Shown here one piece after another: positions 9,148 through 17,041 of a stretch of 64,000 bases of DNA. The DNA lies in assembly GCA_964387945.1 (NCBI GenBank), contig CAYLYX010000005.1, positions 62,001 to 126,000 of the forward strand. The letters are read 5' to 3'. The translations under genes were made by a program, and so were the position numbers. The first letter of the stretch is position 1. Every line of letters begins with the position of its first letter. The notes beneath the pieces are model-generated. The model ran no database searches, was not told the origin of the DNA, and saw nothing but the letters and a program-made list of their open reading frames with translations. Source of the stretch: Parvicella sp964387945. GTDB taxonomy: Bacteria > Bacteroidota > Bacteroidia > Flavobacteriales_D > Parvicellaceae.

Positions 9148-11952
9148 ATGAGCAAAAAGGACGTTTCATATAAGACCCATATTGTGGTAAAAGGTGCCAA
9201 AGTGCACAACCTTAAAAACGTGGATGTAGCCTTCCCTCGTAACAAAATGACGGTGGTTACAGGCATGTCAGGAAGTGGAAAATCCTCTCTGGCGTTCGAT
9301 ACGTTATATGCCGAAGGTCAAAGACGATATGTTGAAAGTTTAAGTTCTTATGCTCGCCAGTTTTTGGGAAGATTAGAAAAGCCAGATGTACACAGTATCA
9401 AAGGTATTTCACCTGCCATTGCCATCGAACAAAAAGTTAATTCTTCCAACCCAAGATCAACGGTGGGGACCAGCACGGAGATTTACGATTTCCTAAAGTT
9501 AATGTACGCACGAATCGGGAAAACGATCTCCCCCATTTCTGGTAAGGAAGTTAGCAAAGACAATACGCAAACGGTTCTGGACTACCTTTCTCAGTTCAAG
9601 GATGGACTAAAAGGGTTGGTCGTTGCGCCAATAAGAATTCCAGCGGGTCGTACTGCCAAAAAGCAGCTCGAACTGTTTACCGATCAAGGTTATCGGAGGC
9701 TTTTTATCAACGATCAAATTGTAGACATTGATCAAGTTAGCACTAAAGATATTGAAGGGAATCGCATTCAACTGGTGATCGATAGAATTAAGATTTCTCA
9801 GGAAAAGGATAACATCAGCAGAATTGCCGAGAGTATTGAAACCGCTTTTTTAGAGAGCGATGGCAACTGTTTACTCGTTATTTTTGACAGTAAGAATGCA
9901 CCTACTCAAAAGACGTTCTCCAACCTATTTGAGTTAGACGGGGTCCGTTTTGAAGAACCTACGCTCAACTTTTTTGCCTTTAATAATCCTGTGGGAGCCT
10001 GTCCTACCTGTGAAGGTTTTGGTAAAGTAATGGGGATTGATAAAGACCTTGTGATTCCTAACAAAAATATTTCGATCTACGATGATGCCGTGGCCTGTTG
10101 GAGAGGAGAAAGTATGTCGATGTGGAAGAATGAGCTGGTTATGAATGCGGATGAGTTCGATTTTCCGATTCACCGTCCGTATATCGACCTTTCGAACGAA
10201 CAAAAAGAGCTGCTCTGGACAGGGAATAAATATTTTAGTGGGCTGAATGCTTTCTTTAAATACTTAGAGTCCAAAACGTATAAAATCCAATATCGTGTGA
10301 TGTTGAGTCGCTACCGTGGACGTACGGAATGTCCAGACTGTAAAGGCAGTAAACTTCGAAAAGATGCACATTACGTAAAAATTGGAGGAAAATCCATTGC
10401 TGAAGTTACCGCTATGAGCATTGATGAATGTAAGGACTTTTTTGAAGGTTTATCGTTTACCCAGAATGAGGAAATTGTTGCCAAGCGAATCATCACTGAA
10501 GTACGTGCTCGCCTCAATTATTTGAGTGATGTAGGTTTGGGTTATTTAACACTCAACCGATTATCCAATACACTTTCGGGTGGAGAATCCCAACGAATTA
10601 ATTTGGCCACCAGCATCGGAAGTAGTTTGGTAGGATCCATGTACATTCTCGATGAACCGTCTATTGGGCTACACCCAAGAGATACCCACCGATTGTTAAA
10701 GGTTCTCAAATCGTTGAGAGACATAGGAAATACGGTCATCATTGTGGAGCACGAAGAAGAAGTGATGCGCGAAGCCGATGAGATTATCGATATGGGCCCT
10801 ATGGCAGGAACGCACGGTGGTGAAGTTGTTTTTCAGGGTGTACACAAGGAATTGATTGAAGAGCAAAACAGTCTCACCGCAAAATACCTTACGGGAAGAG
10901 AGAAAATAGAGACGCCTACGCATCGTAGAAAATGGAAAAACAACTTTTTGATTGAAGGCGCCCGACAGAATAACCTCAAAAATCTGAACGTAAAATTTCC
11001 CTTGGAAATTCTTACCGTTGTAACGGGTGTGAGTGGAAGTGGAAAATCAACATTAGTGAGGCAAATCCTCTACCCTGCTTTGAAAAAGAATTACGGAGGC
11101 ACTAGTTTGAAAACGGGTGAATGCGATAACCTATCAGGTGATTTTGCTCGAATTGAAGAAGTAGAATTTGTAGATCAAAATCCTATTGGAAAAAGTAGTC
11201 GTAGCAATCCTGTGACCTATGTGAAAGCGTACGATGATATTCGTGCTTTGTTTGCCGATCAGCAACTTTCGACCATTAATGGCTTCAAACCGAAACACTT
11301 CAGCTTCAACGTAGAAGGCGGAAGATGTGATGCTTGCGAAGGAGAAGGCGAAATAAAAGTTTCCATGCAGTTCATGGCAGACGTATTGCTGACCTGTGAA
11401 CAGTGTAATGGCAAACGATTCAAGGATGAAGTACTCGAGGTGAAATTCGAAGGGAAATCAATTTATGACATCCTTACGATGACGATAGAAGATGCCATGG
11501 CGTTTTTTAGTGGATTTGAGGATAATAAGCACTGCAAAAAGATTGTGGAGAAAATTACTCCTTTGCAGGATGTTGGATTAGGTTATGTACAACTGGGTCA
11601 ATCTTCCAACACACTATCCGGAGGTGAAGCACAGCGGATTAAACTGGCTTCGTTTTTGTCTAAAAAGAACTCTCAAAAGAAGACCTTATTCATTTTTGAC
11701 GAACCCACTACAGGTTTGCATTTCCATGATATCAAGAAACTCCTCAAAGCGTTGAATGCATTGATTGAAATCGGGCATAGTGTGATTGTGATCGAACACA
11801 ACGCAGAAGTCATCAAATGTGCGGATTGGGTCATTGACTTAGGTCCAGAAGGAGGTAAAGAAGGTGGAAACATTGTCTTTGAAGGAACTCCGGAAGGACT
11901 GATCAAATGCAAAGAATCTTATACCGGAAAGTTTTTGAAGGGGAAGCTGTAA
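9148..11952 (+). CDS. uvrA: Excinuclease ABC subunit UvrA
   Basis: DNA damage recognition ATPase of nucleotide excision repair, 934 residues (normal). Two ABC modules are present: Walker A GMSGSGKSSLAF near residue 37 and GVSGSGKSTL near 630; signature motifs LSGGESQRI and LSGGEAQRI; Walker B LDEPSIGLH and DEPTTGLH. The zinc-module cysteines appear as CPTCEG (about 285), CPDCKG, CDACEG and CEQCNG. No UvrB or UvrC is nearby, which is usual. This closes the packed plus-strand run before the accessory patch. Confidence 0.98.
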   Translation: MSKKDVSYKTHIVVKGAKVHNLKNVDVAFPRNKMTVVTGMSGSGKSSLAFDTLYAEGQRRYVESLSSYARQFLGRLEKPDVHSIKGISPAIAIEQKVNSSNPRSTVGTSTEIYDFLKLMYARIGKTISPISGKEVSKDNTQTVLDYLSQFKDGLKGLVVAPIRIPAGRTAKKQLELFTDQGYRRLFINDQIVDIDQVSTKDIEGNRIQLVIDRIKISQEKDNISRIAESIETAFLESDGNCLLVIFDSKNAPTQKTFSNLFELDGVRFEEPTLNFFAFNNPVGACPTCEGFGKVMGIDKDLVIPNKNISIYDDAVACWRGESMSMWKNELVMNADEFDFPIHRPYIDLSNEQKELLWTGNKYFSGLNAFFKYLESKTYKIQYRVMLSRYRGRTECPDCKGSKLRKDAHYVKIGGKSIAEVTAMSIDECKDFFEGLSFTQNEEIVAKRIITEVRARLNYLSDVGLGYLTLNRLSNTLSGGESQRINLATSIGSSLVGSMYILDEPSIGLHPRDTHRLLKVLKSLRDIGNTVIIVEHEEEVMREADEIIDMGPMAGTHGGEVVFQGVHKELIEEQNSLTAKYLTGREKIETPTHRRKWKNNFLIEGARQNNLKNLNVKFPLEILTVVTGVSGSGKSTLVRQILYPALKKNYGGTSLKTGECDNLSGDFARIEEVEFVDQNPIGKSSRSNPVTYVKAYDDIRALFADQQLSTINGFKPKHFSFNVEGGRCDACEGEGEIKVSMQFMADVLLTCEQCNGKRFKDEVLEVKFEGKSIYDILTMTIEDAMAFFSGFEDNKHCKKIVEKITPLQDVGLGYVQLGQSSNTLSGGEAQRIKLASFLSKKNSQKKTLFIFDEPTTGLHFHDIKKLLKALNALIEIGHSVIVIEHNAEVIKCADWVIDLGPEGGKEGGNIVFEGTPEGLIKCKESYTGKFLKGKL

Positions 11953-12015
11953 AGTGCATTTTTCATCGTAAATGGCACTCCACTAAAGTTGTTGTTATTT
12001 CTTATATTTGGGTGG

Positions 12016-12063
12016 ATAACAAATACTATCTATCCATAATGGAATGATAGGGGTGTTTGTTAT
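12016..12063. repeat. Imperfect inverted repeat, attC-like (site 1)
   Basis: The left arm from ATAACAAATAC and the right arm ending GTGTTTGTTAT pair at 10 of 11 positions. After a 3-nt bulge the stem continues through TATC/GATA, with a 5-nt loop at 12036-12040. The ends ATAAC...GTTAT recur at site 2, as does the inner 8-mer AATGATAG. An intrinsic terminator for uvrA is the alternative, but no T-run follows. Confidence 0.5.
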
Positions 12064-12091
12064 GCGGACGTTGTGAACAATTTGAAAAACT

Positions 12092-12307
12092 ATGATTACA
12101 GAAAAAGAAGGATATGAAGCAATGCTCTATTTGTTGAGGAAATACTACTTCGAATTTGGAGAAAATGATTTATCGTTGATTCTTAGTCTAGGCGAATATG
12201 TTGAACCAGGAATTCCTGCTGATGAAATGGTTTATAAGTATTGGAAGGAAGCATTAGAAAAGGTGAAGAGCCAAGGATCTCCGCCACTAAAAAAACTTCA
12301 CAAGTAA
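12092..12307 (+). CDS. Small hypothetical protein, possibly frameshifted
   Basis: A 71-residue acidic-to-neutral protein starting ATG 29 nt after inverted repeat site 1. No family is recognised. Its frame runs through seven consecutive A residues at 12289-12295. One frame over, downstream of that run, an equally protein-like stretch continues to 12453, so the intact protein may be about 120 residues. The base composition looks more AT-rich than uvrA. Confidence 0.5.
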   Translation: MITEKEGYEAMLYLLRKYYFEFGENDLSLILSLGEYVEPGIPADEMVYKYWKEALEKVKSQGSPPLKKLHK

Positions 12308-12453
12308 TCAATTCTATATCGGATTACGCTAAAAAAGTAATTGCTCAAAACAAAGTAAAAAAGCATGCCTTACTTAACCGTAACGCTTTTCACTCCAGGT
12401 ATCAGCAATCAAATAAAAAACTGAAATGGCTCATAAGAAAAATGGACAATTGA
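12296..12453 (+). pseudogene. Possible frameshifted continuation of the 12092 ORF
   Basis: In the alternate frame, this segment encodes a lysine/asparagine-rich, helix-prone peptide (SQVINSISDYAKKVIAQ...) ending at TGA 12451-12453. It overlaps the next start at 12426. It would join the preceding ORF through a one-base change in the A7 run at 12289-12295. It could instead be a random open frame. Confidence 0.3.
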
Positions 12454-12998
12454 CTACATCACCTGAGTGGGCAAAACATTTACGAAAGTATATGAAAAGT
12501 CAGTTTTGGAAAGGTGAACGAAAAGCCGAAAAGAAACTAATAATGAATGAATTGTCTGAGACTGATAATTTAACGTGGCAATTCGAAGAGTTAATTAAAA
12601 CTTTAATTGCTATGTCAATGCCATATGAGGGTCAAAAGAACTTTTATGGATATGGAGTAACTGCTGACGAGATGCTTGAAGACTTTTATTCGTACTACAC
12701 TTTGAATAAAGGCAGATATACGGAATGTGCATTAATTGATAATGAAACCAAAAACCTATTGGACGATATTGATTCGATGACAGATAAGTGGAGTTCAGAA
12801 AAAAATGAAGATTTTTGGTTTGAGATGGAGAAATATCAAAGTGAGTGGGATATACTTAGAAAAAAAGCAGAATTGACCTTGTTCAAAATGAATATGAGTA
12901 ATTTAACAGTTGAAGTAAATCACGAAAATGAATTTGACAAGCAAGGAAATTTAGTTTCTCAAAGAACTAAAACTGAATTGAAAGAAAAATTACGATAA
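12426..12998 (+). CDS. Hypothetical cytosolic protein
   Basis: 190 residues, no signal peptide or membrane segment, highly charged and rich in Glu, Lys and Trp. Not recognised. Its stop codon TAA (12996-12998) sits inside the ATAAC left end of inverted repeat site 2, an arrangement seen in integron cassettes where the stop overlaps the attC boundary. Its relation to the neighbours is unknown. Confidence 0.6.
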   Translation: MAHKKNGQLTTSPEWAKHLRKYMKSQFWKGERKAEKKLIMNELSETDNLTWQFEELIKTLIAMSMPYEGQKNFYGYGVTADEMLEDFYSYYTLNKGRYTECALIDNETKNLLDDIDSMTDKWSSEKNEDFWFEMEKYQSEWDILRKKAELTLFKMNMSNLTVEVNHENEFDKQGNLVSQRTKTELKEKLR

Positions 12999-13068
12999 CA
13001 GAATACCACACCTTATATGAAATGATAGCCGCCTATCTGCTGGCTGCGCTTCTTAAACTAAGCGTTAT
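12995..13068. repeat. Imperfect inverted repeat, attC-like (site 2)
   Basis: Bounded by ATAAC (12995-12999) and GTTAT (13064-13068), as in site 1, and sharing AATGATAG (13021-13028). It contains an internal hairpin GATAG (13024-13028) / CTATC (13033-13037). The outer stem is weak beyond the five boundary bases, so the attC interpretation is tentative. Confidence 0.35.
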
Positions 13069-13076
13069 AAGTATTA

Positions 13077-13496
13077 ATGATGAATCAACTTCTATCAATA
13101 TCTCTCCTACCATTTTTCTATGCGTTCGGATTTTCGCAAACGGAGAAATTTGAACATAATTTAAGATCTAGAATTGAGGGAGATTGGCATTTATATACTG
13201 TAGACACATTAAACTATAGTCATCCCATGCTAAAGCATGGTGAATTTTTGAAAGAAGTTTATATTCACAACTCTAATGACACTTTAAAATATATTCTTTA
13301 CAATTCATCAGACTCTATTTTTAAAAACGAAATTCAAATGTTTCATCAATTGAGAAACTGTTCTTATAAAGAAGATAACTACGACTCAAAAACCTACTGC
13401 TTTGAGGGGTTCTACATGTTTCTACCTGTCTACCCTTGCCCTGATAGTTATTCCGAAAGTTGTAAAATTATTATTGATAAAATTTGCAATGATTGA
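13077..13496 (+). CDS. Hypothetical secreted protein
   Basis: 139 residues starting ATG (a second ATG follows at 13080), with a signal peptide ending near FGFSQT. The mature part has four cysteines in its C-terminal half (NCSYK, TYCFEG, YPCPDS, ESCKI), suggesting disulfides in the periplasm. Family not recognised. It starts 8 nt after the GTTAT end of repeat site 2 and belongs to the AT-rich accessory patch. Confidence 0.6.
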   Translation: MMNQLLSISLLPFFYAFGFSQTEKFEHNLRSRIEGDWHLYTVDTLNYSHPMLKHGEFLKEVYIHNSNDTLKYILYNSSDSIFKNEIQMFHQLRNCSYKEDNYDSKTYCFEGFYMFLPVYPCPDSYSESCKIIIDKICND

Positions 13497-13594
13497 GTAC
13501 TCCCGCTGATAAAAGCAATAAAAAACCATACCTACTTACAGTCTGACAGTTAAAGTTGAACCAAGCACTAACTTTACCACGGTCAACCCAAAAA

Positions 13595-14119
13595 ATGAAA
13601 TCAGAAAACCTTCAGATATCAAGTAGTTCTCTTCCCACAAAAATCGTGATGACGGTTGCGCTATTGGTATTGTCGATTGCACTGTATTTCGTTTTTCCGA
13701 TTGTTTCCATTCCATTGATGGTTATATCATTCATGCCGCTGTTTCATTATCAAGGTGTTGAGATCAATCCTAAGAATAGTACGTATCGTAACTACGTTTC
13801 TTTTGTTGGTATTCGATCTGGGAAATGGAAATCACTCAGTCCCTTCAAAGCCGTTGTGATGATTACTACTAAGGGAAAGAAAAGAGCACATCACATGACC
13901 TCAGAAAGGAATGCAAACACTACGGGATTAATTCATAAGGTCTATTTGGCTGATCAAAGCCACCGCAAGCGATTGCTGATTTTAAGAACGGAGGACGAAG
14001 AGAAAGGGAAACAAGCCATTGCAGCGCTGAAGTCCAAATTGAATTTACCCTATGAAACGTATAATCCTACGTTTTCTGAAAAAACCATGAAGCGTAGAGC
14101 TCAACGAATGAGAAAATAA
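13595..14119 (+). CDS. Hypothetical membrane protein with two TM helices
   Basis: 174 residues. Two hydrophobic segments near residues 18-55 form a hairpin, followed by a basic cytosolic domain that resembles the PH-like domains of small Bacteroidota membrane proteins, though this is a loose impression. The C-terminus is very basic (MKRRAQRMRK). ATG 13595 is preferred over an upstream TTG at 13556 because a TAACTTTA element (13568-13575, one mismatch to TAnnTTTG) lies just ahead. Confidence 0.65.
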   Translation: MKSENLQISSSSLPTKIVMTVALLVLSIALYFVFPIVSIPLMVISFMPLFHYQGVEINPKNSTYRNYVSFVGIRSGKWKSLSPFKAVVMITTKGKKRAHHMTSERNANTTGLIHKVYLADQSHRKRLLILRTEDEEKGKQAIAALKSKLNLPYETYNPTFSEKTMKRRAQRMRK

Positions 14120-14160
14120 GGCGATTATTATCCTTTATGCCCGTTCCAAACATGTTTTAA

Positions 14161-14757
14161 TCATTCAAACTTATAGAAGTGCTTAACGGTTCTTTTTTTC
14201 TTTTTCCAAGGCTCATCTTCAACCATGTCATAAACAACGCTCTTTTCTCTATAGTTAAGTCCAACTTTCTTTAGCACGATCCTTTCATCTCCCGTGTATG
14301 CTTCCTCCAAAGAAATAGGAGCTAAATAAACACAGTGCGAATGACACGCCAGCTCTCTTTTGTCCAGCACTATACTCTCATACCCTAAAGACGCAATGCC
14401 AAACCGGTTACTGTCAAGTTTTGTAACTTGGTATCCAAATTCAAGATCAGATGAATCAGAAGCATCTAAAACTCTCATTTGAAAAGGTCTTAAGGATGTG
14501 TCGCATTTAACAAAAGAATGAGTAAACCTAAGTGAGTCACTCAAATCAAAATTGAAAATTAACTTTCCAAACTTCTTCTCATAGTGACCTCTTCCCACCG
14601 TAATAGCTGTGCAATGAGAATACCTGTACTCGAATACTTGATTATCATACAAAACGAAGTATTTGGGATACATGGATGTATTCTGTTGGCGTAAAGTATC
14701 TTGTCCATAAGAACTAATAGCTATTAGAAGCACTCCTATTTTGAAAGCCCATTTCAT
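14161..14757 (-). CDS. Hypothetical secreted protein
   Basis: 198 residues with signal peptide MKWAFKIGVLLIAISSYGQ. The mature domain carries several Cys/His residues (SHC near 48, FVKCD, ACHSHC) and a basic tail. No family recognised. It lies downstream of another secreted ORF on the same strand (37 nt gap) and the two may be cotranscribed with porQ. Confidence 0.65.
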   Translation of the reverse strand: MKWAFKIGVLLIAISSYGQDTLRQQNTSMYPKYFVLYDNQVFEYRYSHCTAITVGRGHYEKKFGKLIFNFDLSDSLRFTHSFVKCDTSLRPFQMRVLDASDSSDLEFGYQVTKLDSNRFGIASLGYESIVLDKRELACHSHCVYLAPISLEEAYTGDERIVLKKVGLNYREKSVVYDMVEDEPWKKKKRTVKHFYKFE

Positions 14758-14794
14758 TTATTAAATAGATGCACTATTATCGGTTTTCCATAAA

Positions 14795-15310
14795 TTATTC
14801 CCAATTTGGCGTAATACTTACTCCTTTATCTACTCTTGTAAAAAGTGGAATTCTAAACACCAACCGAGCATTCCACGAGTTTTTTCCAGGTTGAATGATA
14901 TAATCTGCCATCACATAGGCCAACCGATTTATCCCAATTCCTGCTGCTGGAATGAACGCGATGTGCTCTTTGGTAAACCGCTGTTCAATCTTTACTTCCA
15001 ACAAGAGAAGTGACACTCCTACATTTACGCCAATATCTGCAGCCATCTCTTGCGCTGATGGGGTCAACATCACATTGCTAAACCCACTTAGGTGATACCA
15101 AATACCAGCACCCAAAGGAGATGTCTGAATGGAATAATAAGTGCCTACTCCTATCGTATTTGGCTTACCAGTTCTCCATTGGACGGATAATCCAATATCC
15201 TCAGAAGCGTGATAACATGTGCGAAATGGATTCATGAACTCAAATCGCTGAGATCGTTGAGCTTTAAGATTAATAGAAACAAAAAGTAATATGATGACTA
15301 AACATTTCAT
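14795..15310 (-). CDS. Hypothetical outer membrane beta-barrel-like protein
   Basis: 171 residues, signal peptide ending at NLKAQR. It has alternating hydrophobic/polar stretches with many Gly and aromatic residues (GVGTYYSIQ, GAGIWYHLSG, NARLVFRIPL), consistent with a small beta barrel. It starts 15 nt downstream of porQ on the same strand, so it is probably in its operon. A T9SS link is only positional. Confidence 0.6.
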   Translation of the reverse strand: MKCLVIILLFVSINLKAQRSQRFEFMNPFRTCYHASEDIGLSVQWRTGKPNTIGVGTYYSIQTSPLGAGIWYHLSGFSNVMLTPSAQEMAADIGVNVGVSLLLLEVKIEQRFTKEHIAFIPAAGIGINRLAYVMADYIIQPGKNSWNARLVFRIPLFTRVDKGVSITPNWE

Positions 15311-15325
15311 TCAAAAAAATGAAAA

Positions 15326-16399
15326 TCACTCAAACTGTCGGTACAAGTTATCGATCTCTGCCCCCTTCCCTATTCTTTTGGAAATGGTGATTTGATTGGA
15401 GGTACCAGAAATGTGATACTTAGCCATTCCATAACTCAAATAAATGGATTTAACCTTAAGTCCCAGTCCCATTGAAAAACCTGCCATACCGGGTTTAGCA
15501 CCTACCTTCATGGTCTGACGCTGCATGTGGTTATACCCTACTCTGATATGGAAATTTTGTCCTAGGAGCAGTTCCGTTCCCACGGTGATGTGATACATGA
15601 ACTTCTTTAGTATGCCTGGAGGTTTTACTTCCACTGTTTCTCCGGTTAACTCATCTACTGTAGTGCTATTGTCTTCATCAAAATAGATCAGGTTCCATTT
15701 TTGCAAGTTGTCATACGTAAACGAAAAGCGAAAAGGTGCGTGCGTCAACTTCTTACTGACCCCAATGGCTATGTTTAGCGGCAGACTTTCTCGATTACCA
15801 GCGGTGTAACTCTTCACTTGCACGCCCACATTTTTAATCAATAAACCAACACCTAGATTTTTAGCCCTATCGATATAACTCGCTCCTAAGTCAAAAGCAA
15901 ATCCAAAGGCATTATAACTTTCCAAAAAACTCCCCACCATCTTGAATTGTCCTCCTACAGAGAGCTTACTCGTAAGCGGTCTTCCATAACCCACTCCCAA
16001 AACTAAATCTCTAGCACCAAATGTTCCTCCGTTTCGAGTTCCATCTATTTCTGCATACTCAAACCGTCCGTAGTCTGCATAGAGCAAGGATGCGTTAAAC
16101 GTCCCGATGTTCTTAAAGTGTCTGGTGTAAGACGTATATCCAAAATTGGCATCTGCAAAATAGTTGATATAGTTGAGGTTCACCTGTCCGTGCATCTCTG
16201 GATTCAGTAACGAAGGATTAGCCTGCCCCAAATTGGCATCATCGTCTTTGACCCCCAGCAGGTATCCACCCAATGCCTCTACCCGCGCGCTATTGTTAAA
16301 ATCCAGCACCTGAAAAGTATGTCTTCCCCCAATTTGGGCTGACCAACTTCCTCCCCACAAGAGTGCAACAATTAACAGGTATTTTGAAGCCAAACGCAT
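15326..16399 (-). CDS. porQ: Type IX secretion system protein PorQ
   Basis: Outer membrane protein of the PorV/PorQ (FadL-like barrel) group needed for T9SS function in Bacteroidota. The N-terminal mature phrase FQVLDFNNSARVEALGG is the family hallmark, followed by NPSLLNPEMHGQVNLNY and barrel-like strands. 357 residues from ATG 16399, which gives a proper signal peptide (MRLASKYLLIVALL); a TTG 18 nt upstream is less likely, since a TTACTTTG element at 16405-16412 (minus strand) lies between them. No T9SS C-terminal sorting domain was noticed in the window's products. Confidence 0.88.
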   Translation of the reverse strand: MRLASKYLLIVALLWGGSWSAQIGGRHTFQVLDFNNSARVEALGGYLLGVKDDDANLGQANPSLLNPEMHGQVNLNYINYFADANFGYTSYTRHFKNIGTFNASLLYADYGRFEYAEIDGTRNGGTFGARDLVLGVGYGRPLTSKLSVGGQFKMVGSFLESYNAFGFAFDLGASYIDRAKNLGVGLLIKNVGVQVKSYTAGNRESLPLNIAIGVSKKLTHAPFRFSFTYDNLQKWNLIYFDEDNSTTVDELTGETVEVKPPGILKKFMYHITVGTELLLGQNFHIRVGYNHMQRQTMKVGAKPGMAGFSMGLGLKVKSIYLSYGMAKYHISGTSNQITISKRIGKGAEIDNLYRQFE

Positions 16400-16469
16400 T
16401 CGTACAAAGTAACGCAAAAAATGGAAATTTATTTTATTCGCGAATCGACTGCTTTTGTCTAATTTTTGA

Positions 16470-16477
16470 TACTTTTG
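16470..16477 (+). promoter_or_regulatory. -7 promoter element (TACTTTTG)
   Basis: Exact TAnnTTTG match, 6 nt before ATG 16484. The predicted start of transcription is about 16481, making the lipoprotein mRNA nearly leaderless. Confidence 0.65.
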
Positions 16478-16483
16478 ATTGGT

Positions 16484-16993
16484 ATGAAATTCTTTGCTCT
16501 GGTTGTATGTTTTTTGGTGTTATTTTCTTCTTGCGATGAACGCGAAGAAACGTCTGATTTCCCTAAGTTTCAATGGGAAAATCGACTGGTTAGTGAAACG
16601 CTATCGCCTGACCTCTTAAAAGGAAGCAGCTATCTTTCTGTTTATTCTCATATTTACAGTAAAACAGAGCATGTAACACATGACCTAACGGTTACGATAA
16701 GCCTGAGAAACCCCAACCCTTCTGATAAGATATTTATCAATAGTGCAAAATACTTTAATACCTCGGGGAAACTCATTAGAACTTACTTTGATCAGCCTAT
16801 TTACCTTGAACCGATGGAAACGGTTGAGATTGTAATCAACCAAGATGACAACGAAGGAGGAAGTGGTGCCAACTTTATTTTTGATTGGCAAATGGACTCG
16901 GCATTGGTTGAACCTATTTTTGAAGCCATTATGATCTCTACCTATGGTCAACAAGGGTTGTCTTTTTCTAGTCAGGGGATTCGAATTAAATAA
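16484..16993 (+). CDS. DUF3124-like lipoprotein
   Basis: 169-residue lipoprotein: the signal MKFFALVVCFLVLFSSC is followed by an acidic linker. The body (SYLSVYSHIYS, LTVTISLRNPN, IFINSAKYFNTSGKLIR, YLEPMETVEIVI, GSGANFIFDW) matches my memory of the small DUF3124 beta-sandwich family, which has no known function. ATG 16484 is chosen over an upstream TTG because the promoter element lies between the two. It is divergent from porQ. Confidence 0.65.
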   Translation: MKFFALVVCFLVLFSSCDEREETSDFPKFQWENRLVSETLSPDLLKGSSYLSVYSHIYSKTEHVTHDLTVTISLRNPNPSDKIFINSAKYFNTSGKLIRTYFDQPIYLEPMETVEIVINQDDNEGGSGANFIFDWQMDSALVEPIFEAIMISTYGQQGLSFSSQGIRIK

Positions 16994-17041
16994 TCTTAAT
17001 CTTTCTTATTTTCTGCAGTTACAGCGGGTAGCTATAATCAC

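Noticed and set aside
11953..11985. Hairpin AGTGC-ATTT/AAATGGCACT just after uvrA as a terminator
   Set aside because: Imperfect stem with a bulge and no T-run; too weak to call.
12241..12453. Whole 70-residue frame as an independent gene
   Set aside because: Its first half lies inside the 12092 ORF and only the part after the A7 run looks protein-like; kept as a possible frameshifted continuation.
12000..13500. Integron
   Set aside because: No integrase gene or attI seen and only two weakly attC-like sites; only cassette-like features are claimed.
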